NCBI RefSeq assembly: GCF_007003975.1
Contig: NZ_VFTC01000015.1
Span: forward strand, 62,001-126,000
DNA from: Mesorhizobium sp. WSM4306
GTDB lineage: Bacteria > Pseudomonadota > Alphaproteobacteria > Rhizobiales > Rhizobiaceae
DNA length: 64,000 bases
Direction of reading: 5' to 3'
Positions 15,987 to 24,710 of the stretch are shown in pieces. Position numbers and translations under genes: made by a program. Under the pieces are notes generated by a model. The model saw nothing but the letters and a program-made list of their open reading frames with translations. It was not told where the DNA came from and did no database searches. Positions within the stretch are counted from its first letter, which is position 1, and each line of letters begins with the position of its first letter.

Positions 15987-16781
15987 TTAAGTAAGCAGCA
16001 GACGACCGAGATGGACCGGCAGGACCTCGGCGCGATACCAGGCGCTGGCGATCGGATCGGTGATCGGCGAAGTGCCTTCACCTGCCGCAGCCAGCGCTGC
16101 TGCGATGCCGTCCCGGTCAAGCCGCTTGCCGATCAGCGCCTTTTCCGCCGCGCGTGCACGCATCGGCCGGTCGGCCATGCAGCCGAGCGCGATCCGCGCC
16201 GAGGAAACTGCGCCGTCGCCGGCCTGTTCAAGCGCGGCGGCGATGCTCAGCACCGAGACGCCCTTGGGCTTCACGCGCGACACTTTCAGGAAGCGGAAGC
16301 TCTCGGCCTTCGGCAGCGCGAAGCTGACTGAGGTGACGATGGCGTGGTTGTCGTCCCGCTTGGCCAAAAAATCCCCAATCGGCAATTCCCCATCATCGGT
16401 GCTGACGGTCGCATCCAGCGCCAGCAGCGTGACGGCGAAATCGCCATAGGGCGCCGGTGCGAAGAGATTGCCGCCGACGGTCGCCATGTTGCGGATCGCC
16501 GGGCCGCCAACGGCGCGCGCCGCCTTGGCAATCGCGCCGAGTTCCGGATGGCGGGCGATCGCCGCCATGGTCACCGAAGCGCCGATGCGGGCCCTACCGT
16601 CGGCAACGGCGATGCCGGACAGGGCCGGGTCGGTCGAGCGGACAAGACTGGAGACCAAGACATCGCCTTCATTGGCGGCGCGCACGACCAGCGTGCCGCC
16701 GCCGAGATAGCGCGTGCCAGCCGCCTTCAGCGCTGCGTTGGCGTCCCTGACGGTCGGAAAGGTCTGGAGGGCAAGTGCCAT
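15987..16781 (-). CDS. Molybdenum hydroxylase FAD-binding subunit (CoxM-like)
   Basis: A 264-residue FAD-binding medium subunit. The flavin motifs are YLGGGTLVVR near residues 25-34 and IRNMATVGGNL near 98-108, followed by the CO-dehydrogenase flavoprotein C-terminal domain. It oxidises the small iron-sulfur subunit and hands electrons to an external acceptor. The ATG at 16781 lies 15 bases after the stop of the CoxG-like gene, and the 2Fe-2S subunit follows after 60 bases. Order FAD, FeS, Mo is as in cox operons. Confidence 0.9.
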   Translation of the reverse strand: MALALQTFPTVRDANAALKAAGTRYLGGGTLVVRAANEGDVLVSSLVRSTDPALSGIAVADGRARIGASVTMAAIARHPELGAIAKAARAVGGPAIRNMATVGGNLFAPAPYGDFAVTLLALDATVSTDDGELPIGDFLAKRDDNHAIVTSVSFALPKAESFRFLKVSRVKPKGVSVLSIAAALEQAGDGAVSSARIALGCMADRPMRARAAEKALIGKRLDRDGIAAALAAAGEGTSPITDPIASAWYRAEVLPVHLGRLLLT

Positions 16782-16796
16782 GGCAGGCTCCTTGGT

Positions 16797-17240
16797 TCAG
16801 CTTTCGCCGGAAAAATGGCTCTTCAGCGCATTGAAGCCGCCCTGGAAGACATTGGCGCCCATGCCGGCGGCGATCTTGTCGGCCTCTTCGGGTGCGGCGT
16901 CGAAGCTGGCAGTCCATTCGGCATAGGTACGGTCGCCATCGGTCACCCGGCGCAATTGCAGCGTCGCCTTGTGGTTGGTCAGCGGCTGCGGCGTCTCCAA
17001 GATGGAGTAGCTGACGAGGAAATTCCGATCGGAAAAGTCGAGCAGTTTTTCGCGGACGCGCGCGCCACTGGCGAGCTCGAAATTGCGCACGCAGCCGATG
17101 GTGCCGGCATCCTTGCCGTCCTCGATATGGCTTTCAACCATGCGTGGATGCCAGCCCGGCAGGTCGTTGAAGTCGCGTATGCGCGCCCAGACCTTTTCGA
17201 CAGGCGCGTCGATGACGCTGGATATGGTGACATCAACCAT
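16797..17240 (-). CDS. SRPBCC/CoxG-like protein
   Basis: A 147-residue START/Bet v1-fold protein beginning MVDVTISSVIDAPVEKVW. Polyketide-cyclase and CoxG proteins of this fold accompany molybdenum hydroxylases; CoxG is linked to membrane attachment or quinone delivery in CO dehydrogenase. It is the first gene of the operon, 114 bases downstream of the AraC regulator. Unlike longer CoxG proteins it has no C-terminal membrane helix, so soluble ligand binding is as likely. Confidence 0.75.
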   Translation of the reverse strand: MVDVTISSVIDAPVEKVWARIRDFNDLPGWHPRMVESHIEDGKDAGTIGCVRNFELASGARVREKLLDFSDRNFLVSYSILETPQPLTNHKATLQLRRVTDGDRTYAEWTASFDAAPEEADKIAAGMGANVFQGGFNALKSHFSGES

Positions 17241-17354
17241 GGGCTCGTTCCCTTGCGATCAAATTTGCATTCAAGGGTAAGCCGGCGGCGGATGCTGCGC
17301 TTATCAATGGGTCTTGCGGCCCTATCAAGGAGTCTGAAAAACGAGCGGCCTCGC

Positions 17355-18182
17355 TCAGGCCATGGCCCGCGCTGCCTCGCGGTAAAGCGTCGGCGGCACG
17401 CCGACATGGTCGCGGAAGAAACGTGAAAAATTGCCCTGAGTGGTGAAGCCAAGATTGCAGGCGACCGAGATCAGCGGCTCCTGCGACCACTGCAATTGCC
17501 GCACGGCTTCCTCCATGCGCAGCGTGTTCCAATAGACGTTTGGCGTCAGATTGGTCTGTTCCTTGAACAGCGCAAAGAAATGCGGCCGCGACAGGCCGAC
17601 GCTGCGGGCGACGTCATCGAACGAAATGCGCTCACAGACATTGGCCTTCATCAGCTGGATCGCCTTGCGGACACGGAAATCTTGCATGGTGTTGATGCGG
17701 ATGCGCGCCTCTTGCGGCGCCGAAGCGTCGGCGGCGTCGAGCACGCTATCGATGAAGCGCTCGATCTCGTAATTGGCGACGTCGTCGATGCTTTCATTGT
17801 CGCTCAAATGATCGAGCAGATTGGCGGCGGCCTGGTGCAGCCAGGGTTCGAGTGTGATCGCGGCCTGCGCGAACAGCGGCGCCGAGGATGGCAGGTCCCG
17901 GCGCCGGCGCGCCCAGTCGGGATCGATGTAGAAGGCAAGGAACAGGCCCGGCCTGCCGTTCTGCGACAGGATGTGGCTGTGCGGCTGGTAAGAATTGATC
18001 CCTGCCGCGGTGCCGGGACCCAAGGCCACCGTCTCGCTGCCGATGGTCATCTCGCCGGCCGTGCCTTCCAGCCAGATGATGATATGGGCCTCGACATGGG
18101 CATGGGTGACGAAGTCGCTGGCGACATTCAGGACAGAAACATGTCCGAACCGGCCCCAATAGAGCCTGATCGCGTCCGTCAT
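17355..18182 (-). CDS. AraC-family transcriptional regulator with cupin-like sensor
   Basis: A 275-residue regulator. The N-terminal half is a cupin-type sensing domain (HVEAHIIIWLEGTAGEM, then YQPHSH). The C-terminal two helix-turn-helix units span about residues 175-270 (FDDVARSVGLSRPHFFALF and VACNLGFTTQGNFSRFFRDH). It is transcribed in the same direction as, and directly before, the molybdenum hydroxylase operon, so it is the probable activator of it. The inducer is unknown. Confidence 0.85.
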   Translation of the reverse strand: MTDAIRLYWGRFGHVSVLNVASDFVTHAHVEAHIIIWLEGTAGEMTIGSETVALGPGTAAGINSYQPHSHILSQNGRPGLFLAFYIDPDWARRRRDLPSSAPLFAQAAITLEPWLHQAAANLLDHLSDNESIDDVANYEIERFIDSVLDAADASAPQEARIRINTMQDFRVRKAIQLMKANVCERISFDDVARSVGLSRPHFFALFKEQTNLTPNVYWNTLRMEEAVRQLQWSQEPLISVACNLGFTTQGNFSRFFRDHVGVPPTLYREAARAMA

Positions 18183-18579
18183 GGGTATATCCTCCCGCAG
18201 ACGACTGGCCTCCTTTCGCCTGCAACAGGATTGTGCGGCTGAGTTCGGGCTCGCGTCAAGGCGGGTGTTTTGGTCGAGAGTGTTCCGCCGGGCGGTTCTG
18301 TGGATTTTCAGACTGAGCGATAGGAACTGAAACGAATAGCGTTTTTCTTTCTCTGATTCCCGAGGGAGGTGCTGCCCCTCATTGTCCTGCCGGACATTTC
18401 TCCCCGTATAGTGACGGGGAGAAAGATGCTCTCATTGCTGATTTCGCCAATCGCCAACGTTGCCAGAAAGGCGCCAAGGGTGCGGCCAGATCCCTTCTCC
18501 CCGTCACTATACAGGGAGAAGGTGCCGGCAGGCGGATGAGGGGCAGCGCAAGCCTTAGATCAAGAAAATGTTCCCCATC
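18183..18579. other. Intergenic region between the SDR 3' end and the AraC gene
   Basis: A 397-bp gap. Its left part (18371-18547) is a RIME-like repeat. The right part is the promoter region of the AraC gene, in which no clear promoter or operator was recognised. No coding gene is supported here. Confidence 0.6.
18371..18547. repeat. RIME-like inverted repeat element
   Basis: The outer arms GCTGCCCCTCAT (18371-18382) and ATGAGGGGCAGC (18536-18547) are exact reverse complements. Inside are TGTCCTGCCGGACAT, a TTCTCCCCGT/ACGGGGAGAA pair, CTTCTCCCCGTCACTATA and the core words TTTCGCCAATCGCC and CAACGTTG. It is the same family as the copy at 54791-54976, which it matches over most of its length. 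Confidence 0.85.
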
Positions 18580-19350
18580 TCAAACCGAGGCAGTCATGCC
18601 GCCGTCGACATAGAGCGTGTGGCCGTTGACGAAGGACGATGCGTCGGACGCCAGGAACACGGCGGCGCCGATCAGTTCGTCGACATAGCCCCAGCGGCCG
18701 GCCGGCGTGCGCTTTTCCAGCCAGGCGGAGAACTCCTGGTTATCGACCAACGCCTGGTTCATTTCGGTGCGGAAATAGCCGGGCGCGATGGCGTTGATCT
18801 GCAAGCCGTATTTCGCCCAGTCGGTGCACATGCCCCGGGTCAGGTTGCGGATCGCGCCTTTGGTGGCCGTATAGGGCGCGATGTTGGGTCGGGCGAGCTC
18901 GCTCTGCACCGAGCCGATATTGATGATCTTGCCCTTGCCGCGCGTAATCATGGGACGGGCGACCGCCTTGCCGGCATGGAAGGCGCCGGAGACATTGGTC
19001 TTGAACAGCCGCTCCCATTGCTCCTCGGGAAAATCCTCGAGCGGGGCGCGAAACTGGACGCCTGCATTGTTGATCAGGATATCGATGGCGCCGATCTCGG
19101 CCTCGATGCGGCCCACGTCCGCATCGACGGCACGAAAATCGGTCACGTCGAAAACAGAGGCGTGCGCCGTGAAGCCGGCGTCGCGCAAACCTGTCACTGC
19201 GTTCGCGACCTTGCCGGCATCGCGGCCGTTGAGCACGACGCTTGCGCCGTGCTCGGCAAGGCCGCGCGCCAGCGCCAGGCCGATGCCCTGGCCGGAGCCG
19301 GTGATGAGCGCCAGCCGACCGTTAAGGTCGAACAGGGATTTCGATGTCAA
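18580..19350 (-). CDS. SDR-family oxidoreductase, gluconate 5-dehydrogenase-like
   Basis: A classical short-chain dehydrogenase of 256 residues. It has the cofactor motif TGSGQGIG near residues 17-24, NNAG near 91, Ser in IGSVQSE and the catalytic YTATK near 160. The sequence resembles gluconate 5-dehydrogenases that interconvert 5-ketogluconate-type acids and sugar acids. The start is probably TTG at 19350; no in-frame ATG exists between it and the stop of the permease, which lies 24 bases upstream. It is the last gene of the ATPase-permease-SDR operon, consistent with oxidising the imported sugar or acid. Confidence 0.82.
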   Translation of the reverse strand: MTSKSLFDLNGRLALITGSGQGIGLALARGLAEHGASVVLNGRDAGKVANAVTGLRDAGFTAHASVFDVTDFRAVDADVGRIEAEIGAIDILINNAGVQFRAPLEDFPEEQWERLFKTNVSGAFHAGKAVARPMITRGKGKIINIGSVQSELARPNIAPYTATKGAIRNLTRGMCTDWAKYGLQINAIAPGYFRTEMNQALVDNQEFSAWLEKRTPAGRWGYVDELIGAAVFLASDASSFVNGHTLYVDGGMTASV

Positions 19351-19374
19351 AGCAATGGTTTCCAGCCGAAAGGT

Positions 19375-20373
19375 TCAGTCATTGCGCCGGAAGTTGCGGA
19401 TGCGGTCGAACAACACTGCGAGCAGGATCGCGCCGCCGATGAAGACACCTTGCCAGAAGGCATTGATGCCGAGCAGTCCAAGGCTGTTGCGGATGATTTC
19501 GATGAGAGCGGCACCGACAATGGCGCCGAAGGCGGTGCCGACGCCGCCGGCGAGGTCGGCGCCGCCGATGACGGTGGCGGCAATCACCTGCAGTTCCATG
19601 CCGTTGCCGAGGTTGGTGGTGACGGCGCCGAGCCAGCCGGTCTGGACGATGCCGGCAATGCCGGCCGCCAGCGCCGAAATCATATAGACGGCGACCTTGA
19701 TCTGGCGCACGGGAACACCGGTCAGCGTCGCGGCATGTTCATTGCCGCCAATGGCGAAGATGTGGCGGCCGAACTTGGTCCAGCGCAGGACGAAACCGGT
19801 GATCAGCGCCAGGATGATCATGTAGAGCACCGGATTGGCGATGCCGAACACCCAGGCGCCGCCGCCCAGCGCGAGCAGCTTGTCGTGGTCCGGTCCGAAT
19901 TGGAAGACGACGGTGTTGTTGGAGGCTACCATGGCCAGGCTGCGGGCGATCGACAGCATGCCGAGGGTCACCACAAAGGGTGGAAAGCCGAGATAGGCGA
20001 TCAGCACACCGTTGAAGGCGCCAATGGACAGCGCGGTGGCGATCGAGGCAAGAATTCCGACCTCGATCGAGTAGCCGGCATGCATGGTGACAGCGAGAAC
20101 CATCGACGACAGGCACAGCACCGAGCCTACCGACAGGTCGATGCCGCCCGTAATGATGACGAAGGTCATGCCGAGCGCGATGATGGCAACGAAGGTGATG
20201 TTGCGGGTGATGTTGTAGAGGTTCTTCGAGGTGGCGAAGGCGTCGGTGGCAAACGACAGGAAGAGACAGGCGAGAATGACGGCGATCACCACCCAGAAAG
20301 TCTGGCTGGAGAACAGGCGCGAGACAAAAGTGTGCTGTTTCTGCGCAATCGTCTGGTCAAGGGTGACTGCCAT
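19375..20373 (-). CDS. Sugar ABC transporter permease (RbsC family)
   Basis: Inner-membrane permease of 332 residues with about eight to ten hydrophobic spans and the RbsC-family segment FVIITGGIDLSVGSVLCLSS. It also has GVGTAFGAIVGAALIEIIRNSL near the C-terminus. It lies 55 bases after the ATPase gene and would form a homodimeric channel served by that ATPase and by the divergent binding protein. The imported sugar is not known; the operon context suggests a sugar acid or related compound. Confidence 0.9.
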   Translation of the reverse strand: MAVTLDQTIAQKQHTFVSRLFSSQTFWVVIAVILACLFLSFATDAFATSKNLYNITRNITFVAIIALGMTFVIITGGIDLSVGSVLCLSSMVLAVTMHAGYSIEVGILASIATALSIGAFNGVLIAYLGFPPFVVTLGMLSIARSLAMVASNNTVVFQFGPDHDKLLALGGGAWVFGIANPVLYMIILALITGFVLRWTKFGRHIFAIGGNEHAATLTGVPVRQIKVAVYMISALAAGIAGIVQTGWLGAVTTNLGNGMELQVIAATVIGGADLAGGVGTAFGAIVGAALIEIIRNSLGLLGINAFWQGVFIGGAILLAVLFDRIRNFRRND

Positions 20374-20428
20374 TATCGACCTTTCCTACCGGTGGCAAAG
20401 CGCGCCGGCATGGTGAAATCCGAGTTGC

Positions 20429-21172
<744 letters not shown>

Positions 21173-21285
21173 CAGACTTTGCCTCCCTTGTCTTGGCCGC
21201 CGGTCGTTGCCTCAGCCTGCGCTATCTCAAAGTCCTCCCAGAGGCAGCGATAACCGGCATTTACGCAAAGCCTGTGCGGTCGTCA

Positions 21286-21299
21286 ATTGTCAGACGAAT
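21286..21299. promoter_or_regulatory. Operator-like palindrome 1 (GntR/FCD candidate site)
   Basis: ATTGTCAGACGAAT is an imperfect version of the ATTGTC-N-GACAAT palindrome, with one mismatch in the right half. It lies 114 bases upstream of the ATPase start. It matches the perfect site at 24668-24680 between two genes of the same regulon, which supports a shared regulator. Confidence 0.5.
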
Positions 21300-21352
21300 A
21301 AGAAAGCAGCTTATATCGAATGGTTTGCGCCGCTGGAATCTAAAAATCTGTT

Positions 21353-21363
21353 TTGTAGGACAA
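21353..21363. promoter_or_regulatory. Operator-like palindrome 2 (GntR/FCD candidate site)
   Basis: TTGTAGGACAA differs at one position from TTGTC-N-GACAA. It lies a few bases upstream of a TTGACG -35-like hexamer for the binding-protein gene, a position suited to repression or activation. Confidence 0.45.
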
Positions 21364-21624
21364 ATAGGATTGACGTTGGCCGCGAGCCGATATTAGCTGG
21401 GTGCTGGAGGGCATCCAGCCGAACCCAAGCCGGCTTGCCGGGCGGGTCAGCAGGGGTGTGCGGTCTTTCCCAGGTTCCATTCGAACCTGACTGACCGAAT
21501 CGAAAATGCTTATCGATCCGGCCTGGCCACACGAGCGCTCGCATGACGATCCTCTGTCGCCGCATCCGGGTTGGTCTGTGTGGCGGGCACGCCGTGTCCG
21601 TTTGTTTGCAAAGGGAGGACTGAC

Positions 21625-22614
21625 ATGAGGAAAACACTTTTGCTCGCCGCCGTCGCCGCCATGGCGCTGGGCGCCGGGCCGGCTCTGGCCAAGAAGCAGC
21701 TCGTCATCGTGGTGAAAGGTCTCGACAATCCGTTCTTCGAAGCCATCCACCAGGGCTGCGAGAAATGGAACAAGGAAAACGCCAGCTCGGAATATGAATG
21801 CTTCTACACCGGCCCGGCGTCGACCTCCGACGAGGCCGGCGAAGCGCAGATCGTCCAGGACATGCTGAGCAAGGCCGATACGGTGGCGATGGCAATTTCG
21901 CCGTCCAACGCGCCGCTAATCGCGCAGACGATCAAGACCGCCAATCCGACGATCCCGATCATGACCGTCGACGCGGACCTCGCCAAGGAAGATGCCGCAC
22001 TTCGCAAGACCTATCTCGGCACCGACAATTATCTGATGGGCAAGAAGATCGGCGAGTATATCAAGAAGGGCAAGCCGAACGGCGGCACGATCTGCACCAT
22101 CGAAGGCAATCCGGCAGCCGACAACATCCTGCGCCGCGCGCAAGGCATGCGTGACGCTCTGGCGGGCAAGGAAGGCCTGGCGGCACTGGCCGGCGAAGGT
22201 GGCTGGACGGAAGTCGCGGGATGCCCGGTGTTCACCAATGACGACGGCGCCAAGGGCGTTCAGGCGATGACCGACATCCTCGCCGCCAACCCCAAGCTCG
22301 ACGCATTCGGCATCATGGGCGGCTGGCCGCTGTTTGGCGCACCGCAGCCCTATCGCGACCTGTTCGGGCCGCTGAAGGACCGCATCGCCAGCAACGATTT
22401 CGTCATCGGCGCCGCCGACACGATCGGCGACGAAGTGGCGATCGCACGTGACGGCCTCGTCACCGCGCTCGTCGGCCAGCGGCCGTTCGAAATGGGCTAC
22501 AAGGCGCCGTCGGTGATGATCGATCTCATCGAAGGCAAGGCAGTCGCCGATCCGGTGTTCACCGGCCTTGACGAATGCACCAAGGATACGGTCGACACCT
22601 GCATCCAGAAGTAG
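21625..22614 (+). CDS. Sugar ABC transporter substrate-binding protein
   Basis: Periplasmic binding protein of 329 residues, peripla_BP_4 / RbsB type. The signal peptide MRKTLLLAAVAAMALGAGPA is followed by a cleavage region at LA-KK. Mature protein motifs include VVKGLDNPFFEAIHQGCEKW, typical of ribose-family binders. AGGGAGGA lies 7-8 bases before the ATG at 21625. It is divergent from its ATPase and permease partners. A hairpin follows the stop codon. Confidence 0.92.
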   Translation: MRKTLLLAAVAAMALGAGPALAKKQLVIVVKGLDNPFFEAIHQGCEKWNKENASSEYECFYTGPASTSDEAGEAQIVQDMLSKADTVAMAISPSNAPLIAQTIKTANPTIPIMTVDADLAKEDAALRKTYLGTDNYLMGKKIGEYIKKGKPNGGTICTIEGNPAADNILRRAQGMRDALAGKEGLAALAGEGGWTEVAGCPVFTNDDGAKGVQAMTDILAANPKLDAFGIMGGWPLFGAPQPYRDLFGPLKDRIASNDFVIGAADTIGDEVAIARDGLVTALVGQRPFEMGYKAPSVMIDLIEGKAVADPVFTGLDECTKDTVDTCIQK

Positions 22615-22627
22615 TTTCCGCAGTACC

Positions 22628-22650
22628 GGGGCGTCCTTTGAGGGCGCCCC
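22628..22650 (+). terminator. Hairpin after the binding-protein gene
   Basis: GGGGCGTCC and GGGCGCCCC form a 9-bp stem (one U-G pair on the plus strand) around TTTGA, 14 bases after the stop codon. There is no T-run, so it may act as an mRNA 3'-end stabiliser or a weak terminator before the GntR gene. Confidence 0.5.
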
Positions 22651-22819
22651 GTCACATCCCTCAGGGACAAGGACAGGCAGCATTGTCGGGGCGGCAGGCT
22701 CCGGCTTTGACGGGCCCATGCGCCTTTGCTTCGACGAAGGTTGGCTTTCGGCGAAGCGATGCCGGGCACGGACAATTCCGGACGATTTCCCAGCGACAGT
22801 TTGCCGATGCCGGAACAAG

Positions 22820-23602
22820 ATGCCGGACGACAAATCCAGAAAGCGATCCGCCAGGGCGCAAGCGCCGGCCAGCCCGCCCGCGACGGCCGTTCGACGGCCG
22901 GATATGGCGTGGAACCCCGGCTTCAGCGTGCACGCCTCTCTGGCCAGCGAAATCGGGCTTCGGATCGTGCGCGGCGATTATCCGCCGGGCTCCATCCTGC
23001 CCAATGAAGCCAAATGGTCCGAGATTTTCAACGTCAGCCGCTCGGCGGTGCGTGAAGCGATCAAGATGCTGATGGCCAAAAGCCTGCTGGCGTCGCGCCC
23101 CAAGATCGGCAGCTGGGTCGAGCCCAGGGAGCGCTGGAACCTGCTCGACCGCGATGTGCTGGCCTGGTATGCGGCTGGACCGGACCGGGAGGCCTTCCTG
23201 CGCACCGTACAGGAGTTCCGCCACATCATCGAGCCGGAAGCCAGCGCCTTCGCCGCGATCCGGCGGACCGAGGAGCAGATGGCCGAGATCAGCCGGGCCT
23301 GCCGCGAGATGGGCGAGGCGACGAGCCTGCAGCAGCGCATCCGCGCCGACACCCGCTTCCATCTCGCCATATTGCGGGCGTCGGGCAACGATCTCCTGGT
23401 TCCGCTCGGCGTGCTGATAGAATCGGCGCTCGACCATCTGTTCGTCTTCGTCACGCGCGAGCACAGCGACCAACGGCGGGCGCAATCTCTGCATGAGGCA
23501 ATCGAAAAGAACGTTCGCCTCAAACGCCCGGCCGCCGCCCGCAACGCGGTTCACAGGCTGCTTGCCAACACCGACGAAGTTGTCGAGCGGTCGCGGCGGT
23601 GA
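22820..23602 (+). CDS. GntR-family regulator, FadR/FCD type (copy 1)
   Basis: A 260-residue DNA-binding protein. After a basic, disordered leader comes a winged helix-turn-helix (about 37-103, with EAKWSEIFNVSRSAVREAIKML), then an FCD effector domain with the metal-site-like ADTRFHLAIL near 176-185. From VHASL to DHLF it differs from the regulator at 25721 at only about 11 of 172 positions. The ATG at 22820 gives a normal length; earlier in-frame starts run through the previous gene's hairpin. It probably controls the adjoining transport and oxidoreductase genes through TTGTC-N-GACAA sites. Confidence 0.88.
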   Translation: MPDDKSRKRSARAQAPASPPATAVRRPDMAWNPGFSVHASLASEIGLRIVRGDYPPGSILPNEAKWSEIFNVSRSAVREAIKMLMAKSLLASRPKIGSWVEPRERWNLLDRDVLAWYAAGPDREAFLRTVQEFRHIIEPEASAFAAIRRTEEQMAEISRACREMGEATSLQQRIRADTRFHLAILRASGNDLLVPLGVLIESALDHLFVFVTREHSDQRRAQSLHEAIEKNVRLKRPAAARNAVHRLLANTDEVVERSRR

Positions 23603-23653
23603 TTTCAGGCGGCAGCCAGGAGTGAGGCATGCGCGGGGCGCGTATCGCTGAGT

Positions 23654-24592
23654 TCAGATCGTCTGCTTCTTCCCGTCCTTCATCGGCATCAGGTCTACGC
23701 CATTCACTTTAGCGATATGGGTCGCCAGCATCGGCACGAACTGTTCGGCCGGGCCGGTGGCATGGGCGCCGGCAAAGGAATTCTTTGTGGCATTGCCGAG
23801 CGGGTTGGCGATGCCGGCCGCACCCGCCATCGATTCCAGATAGGTCAGGTCCTTGAAGGCATTGGCGATGGTGAATTTGTGCGCGTCGCGATCGCCTTCC
23901 AGCGTCCAGCGCATGAAGGTCTGGTAGAAGCCGCAATCCATGCGACCATTGCGGATGACGCTGTCGAAACGCGGCGGCGAGATGCCGACCTTTTCGGCCA
24001 GCGCCAGCGCTTCGGAATAGATAGCGGCGTAGCCCAGCGAAATGAAGTTGTTAAGCAGCTTCATGCGGTGGCCGTCACCGGTGTTGCCGATATGGACGAT
24101 GCGCCCGGCCCATGTCTCGATGACAGGCTTCACACGCGCAAAGAGCGCGTCGGGCGCGCCGACCATGGCGTCGAGCGTGCCTTCCCAGGCTTCCTTCGGG
24201 GTTCGGCTCAGCGGCGCATCGACGAAGTCCACGCCCATCTCCTTCAGTTCCTCCGCCAGCGCCACGCTTGAGACCGGATCGGAGGTCGAGCAGTCGACGA
24301 CGACCGAGCCTTTTTTCAGGCCCTCCTTGAGGCCGCCGGGGCCGCGGATAATGGCTTCGACCTCGCGGGAGCCGGTGACGCAGATGAAGACGATATCAGA
24401 TGCCGCCGCCACATCGCGCGAAGTCGCCGCTTCCTTGGCGCCGCGGCCGAGCAGATCCTCGGCCGGCTTGCGGTTCTTGCGGCCGAGGAAGGTCAGGCTA
24501 TAACCCTTGTCGACGATGTTCTTGGCGATGCCGTGCCCCATCAGGCCAAGGCCGATAAAGCCGATCTTTTCGCTCGCGGCGGTCGTGGTCAT
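23654..24592 (-). CDS. NAD(P)-dependent oxidoreductase, 3-hydroxyisobutyrate dehydrogenase / tartronate semialdehyde reductase family
   Basis: A beta-hydroxyacid dehydrogenase of 312 residues. The Rossmann motif is IGFIGLGLMGHGIAKN at 10-25, followed by the family segment DCSTSDPVSS, the substrate-binding DAPLSRTPKEAWEGTL and the catalytic Lys in GHRMKLLNNFI. Members reduce or oxidise C3-C4 hydroxyacids from sugar-acid breakdown. It is divergent from the uronate-dehydrogenase-like gene, with a perfect operator palindrome between them, and is flanked by two near-identical GntR regulators. It probably takes part in sugar-acid catabolism. Confidence 0.87.
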   Translation of the reverse strand: MTTTAASEKIGFIGLGLMGHGIAKNIVDKGYSLTFLGRKNRKPAEDLLGRGAKEAATSRDVAAASDIVFICVTGSREVEAIIRGPGGLKEGLKKGSVVVDCSTSDPVSSVALAEELKEMGVDFVDAPLSRTPKEAWEGTLDAMVGAPDALFARVKPVIETWAGRIVHIGNTGDGHRMKLLNNFISLGYAAIYSEALALAEKVGISPPRFDSVIRNGRMDCGFYQTFMRWTLEGDRDAHKFTIANAFKDLTYLESMAGAAGIANPLGNATKNSFAGAHATGPAEQFVPMLATHIAKVNGVDLMPMKDGKKQTI

Positions 24593-24667
24593 GTCTTGAA
24601 GTCCTGTTCACAATGATTGATGTCAGGCGCCGCCGTTTTGCAGGCGAGGGTGGTTGCGGAACGCTAT

Positions 24668-24680
24668 ATTGTCTGACAAT
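24668..24680. promoter_or_regulatory. Perfect palindrome ATTGTC-T-GACAAT, GntR/FCD operator candidate
   Basis: A 13-bp perfect palindrome sits 31 bases before the start of the epimerase gene and 76 bases before the divergent reductase gene. It is the best copy of the motif also found at 21286-21299 and 21353-21363, so one regulator (or both paralogues at 22820 and 25721) probably binds all three. Confidence 0.6.
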
Positions 24681-24710
24681 ACACAGAAATCCCAGGCATT
24701 GGAGCGCAAA

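Larger units (their letters stand above)
21173..21624. other. Divergent control region of the first sugar transport system
   Basis: A 452-bp gap without a gene. It holds two TTGTC-N-GACAA-like palindromes (21286-21299 and 21353-21363). A possible promoter for the binding-protein gene consists of TTGACG at 21370-21375 followed by TATTAG at 21391-21396; the 15-base spacer is short. The remainder shows nothing recognisable. Confidence 0.5.

Noticed and set aside
9945..17240. Form I carbon monoxide dehydrogenase operon
   Set aside because: Despite CoxDEG-like genes, the AYRCSFR loop is absent (AMRGFG instead) and the large subunit is split.
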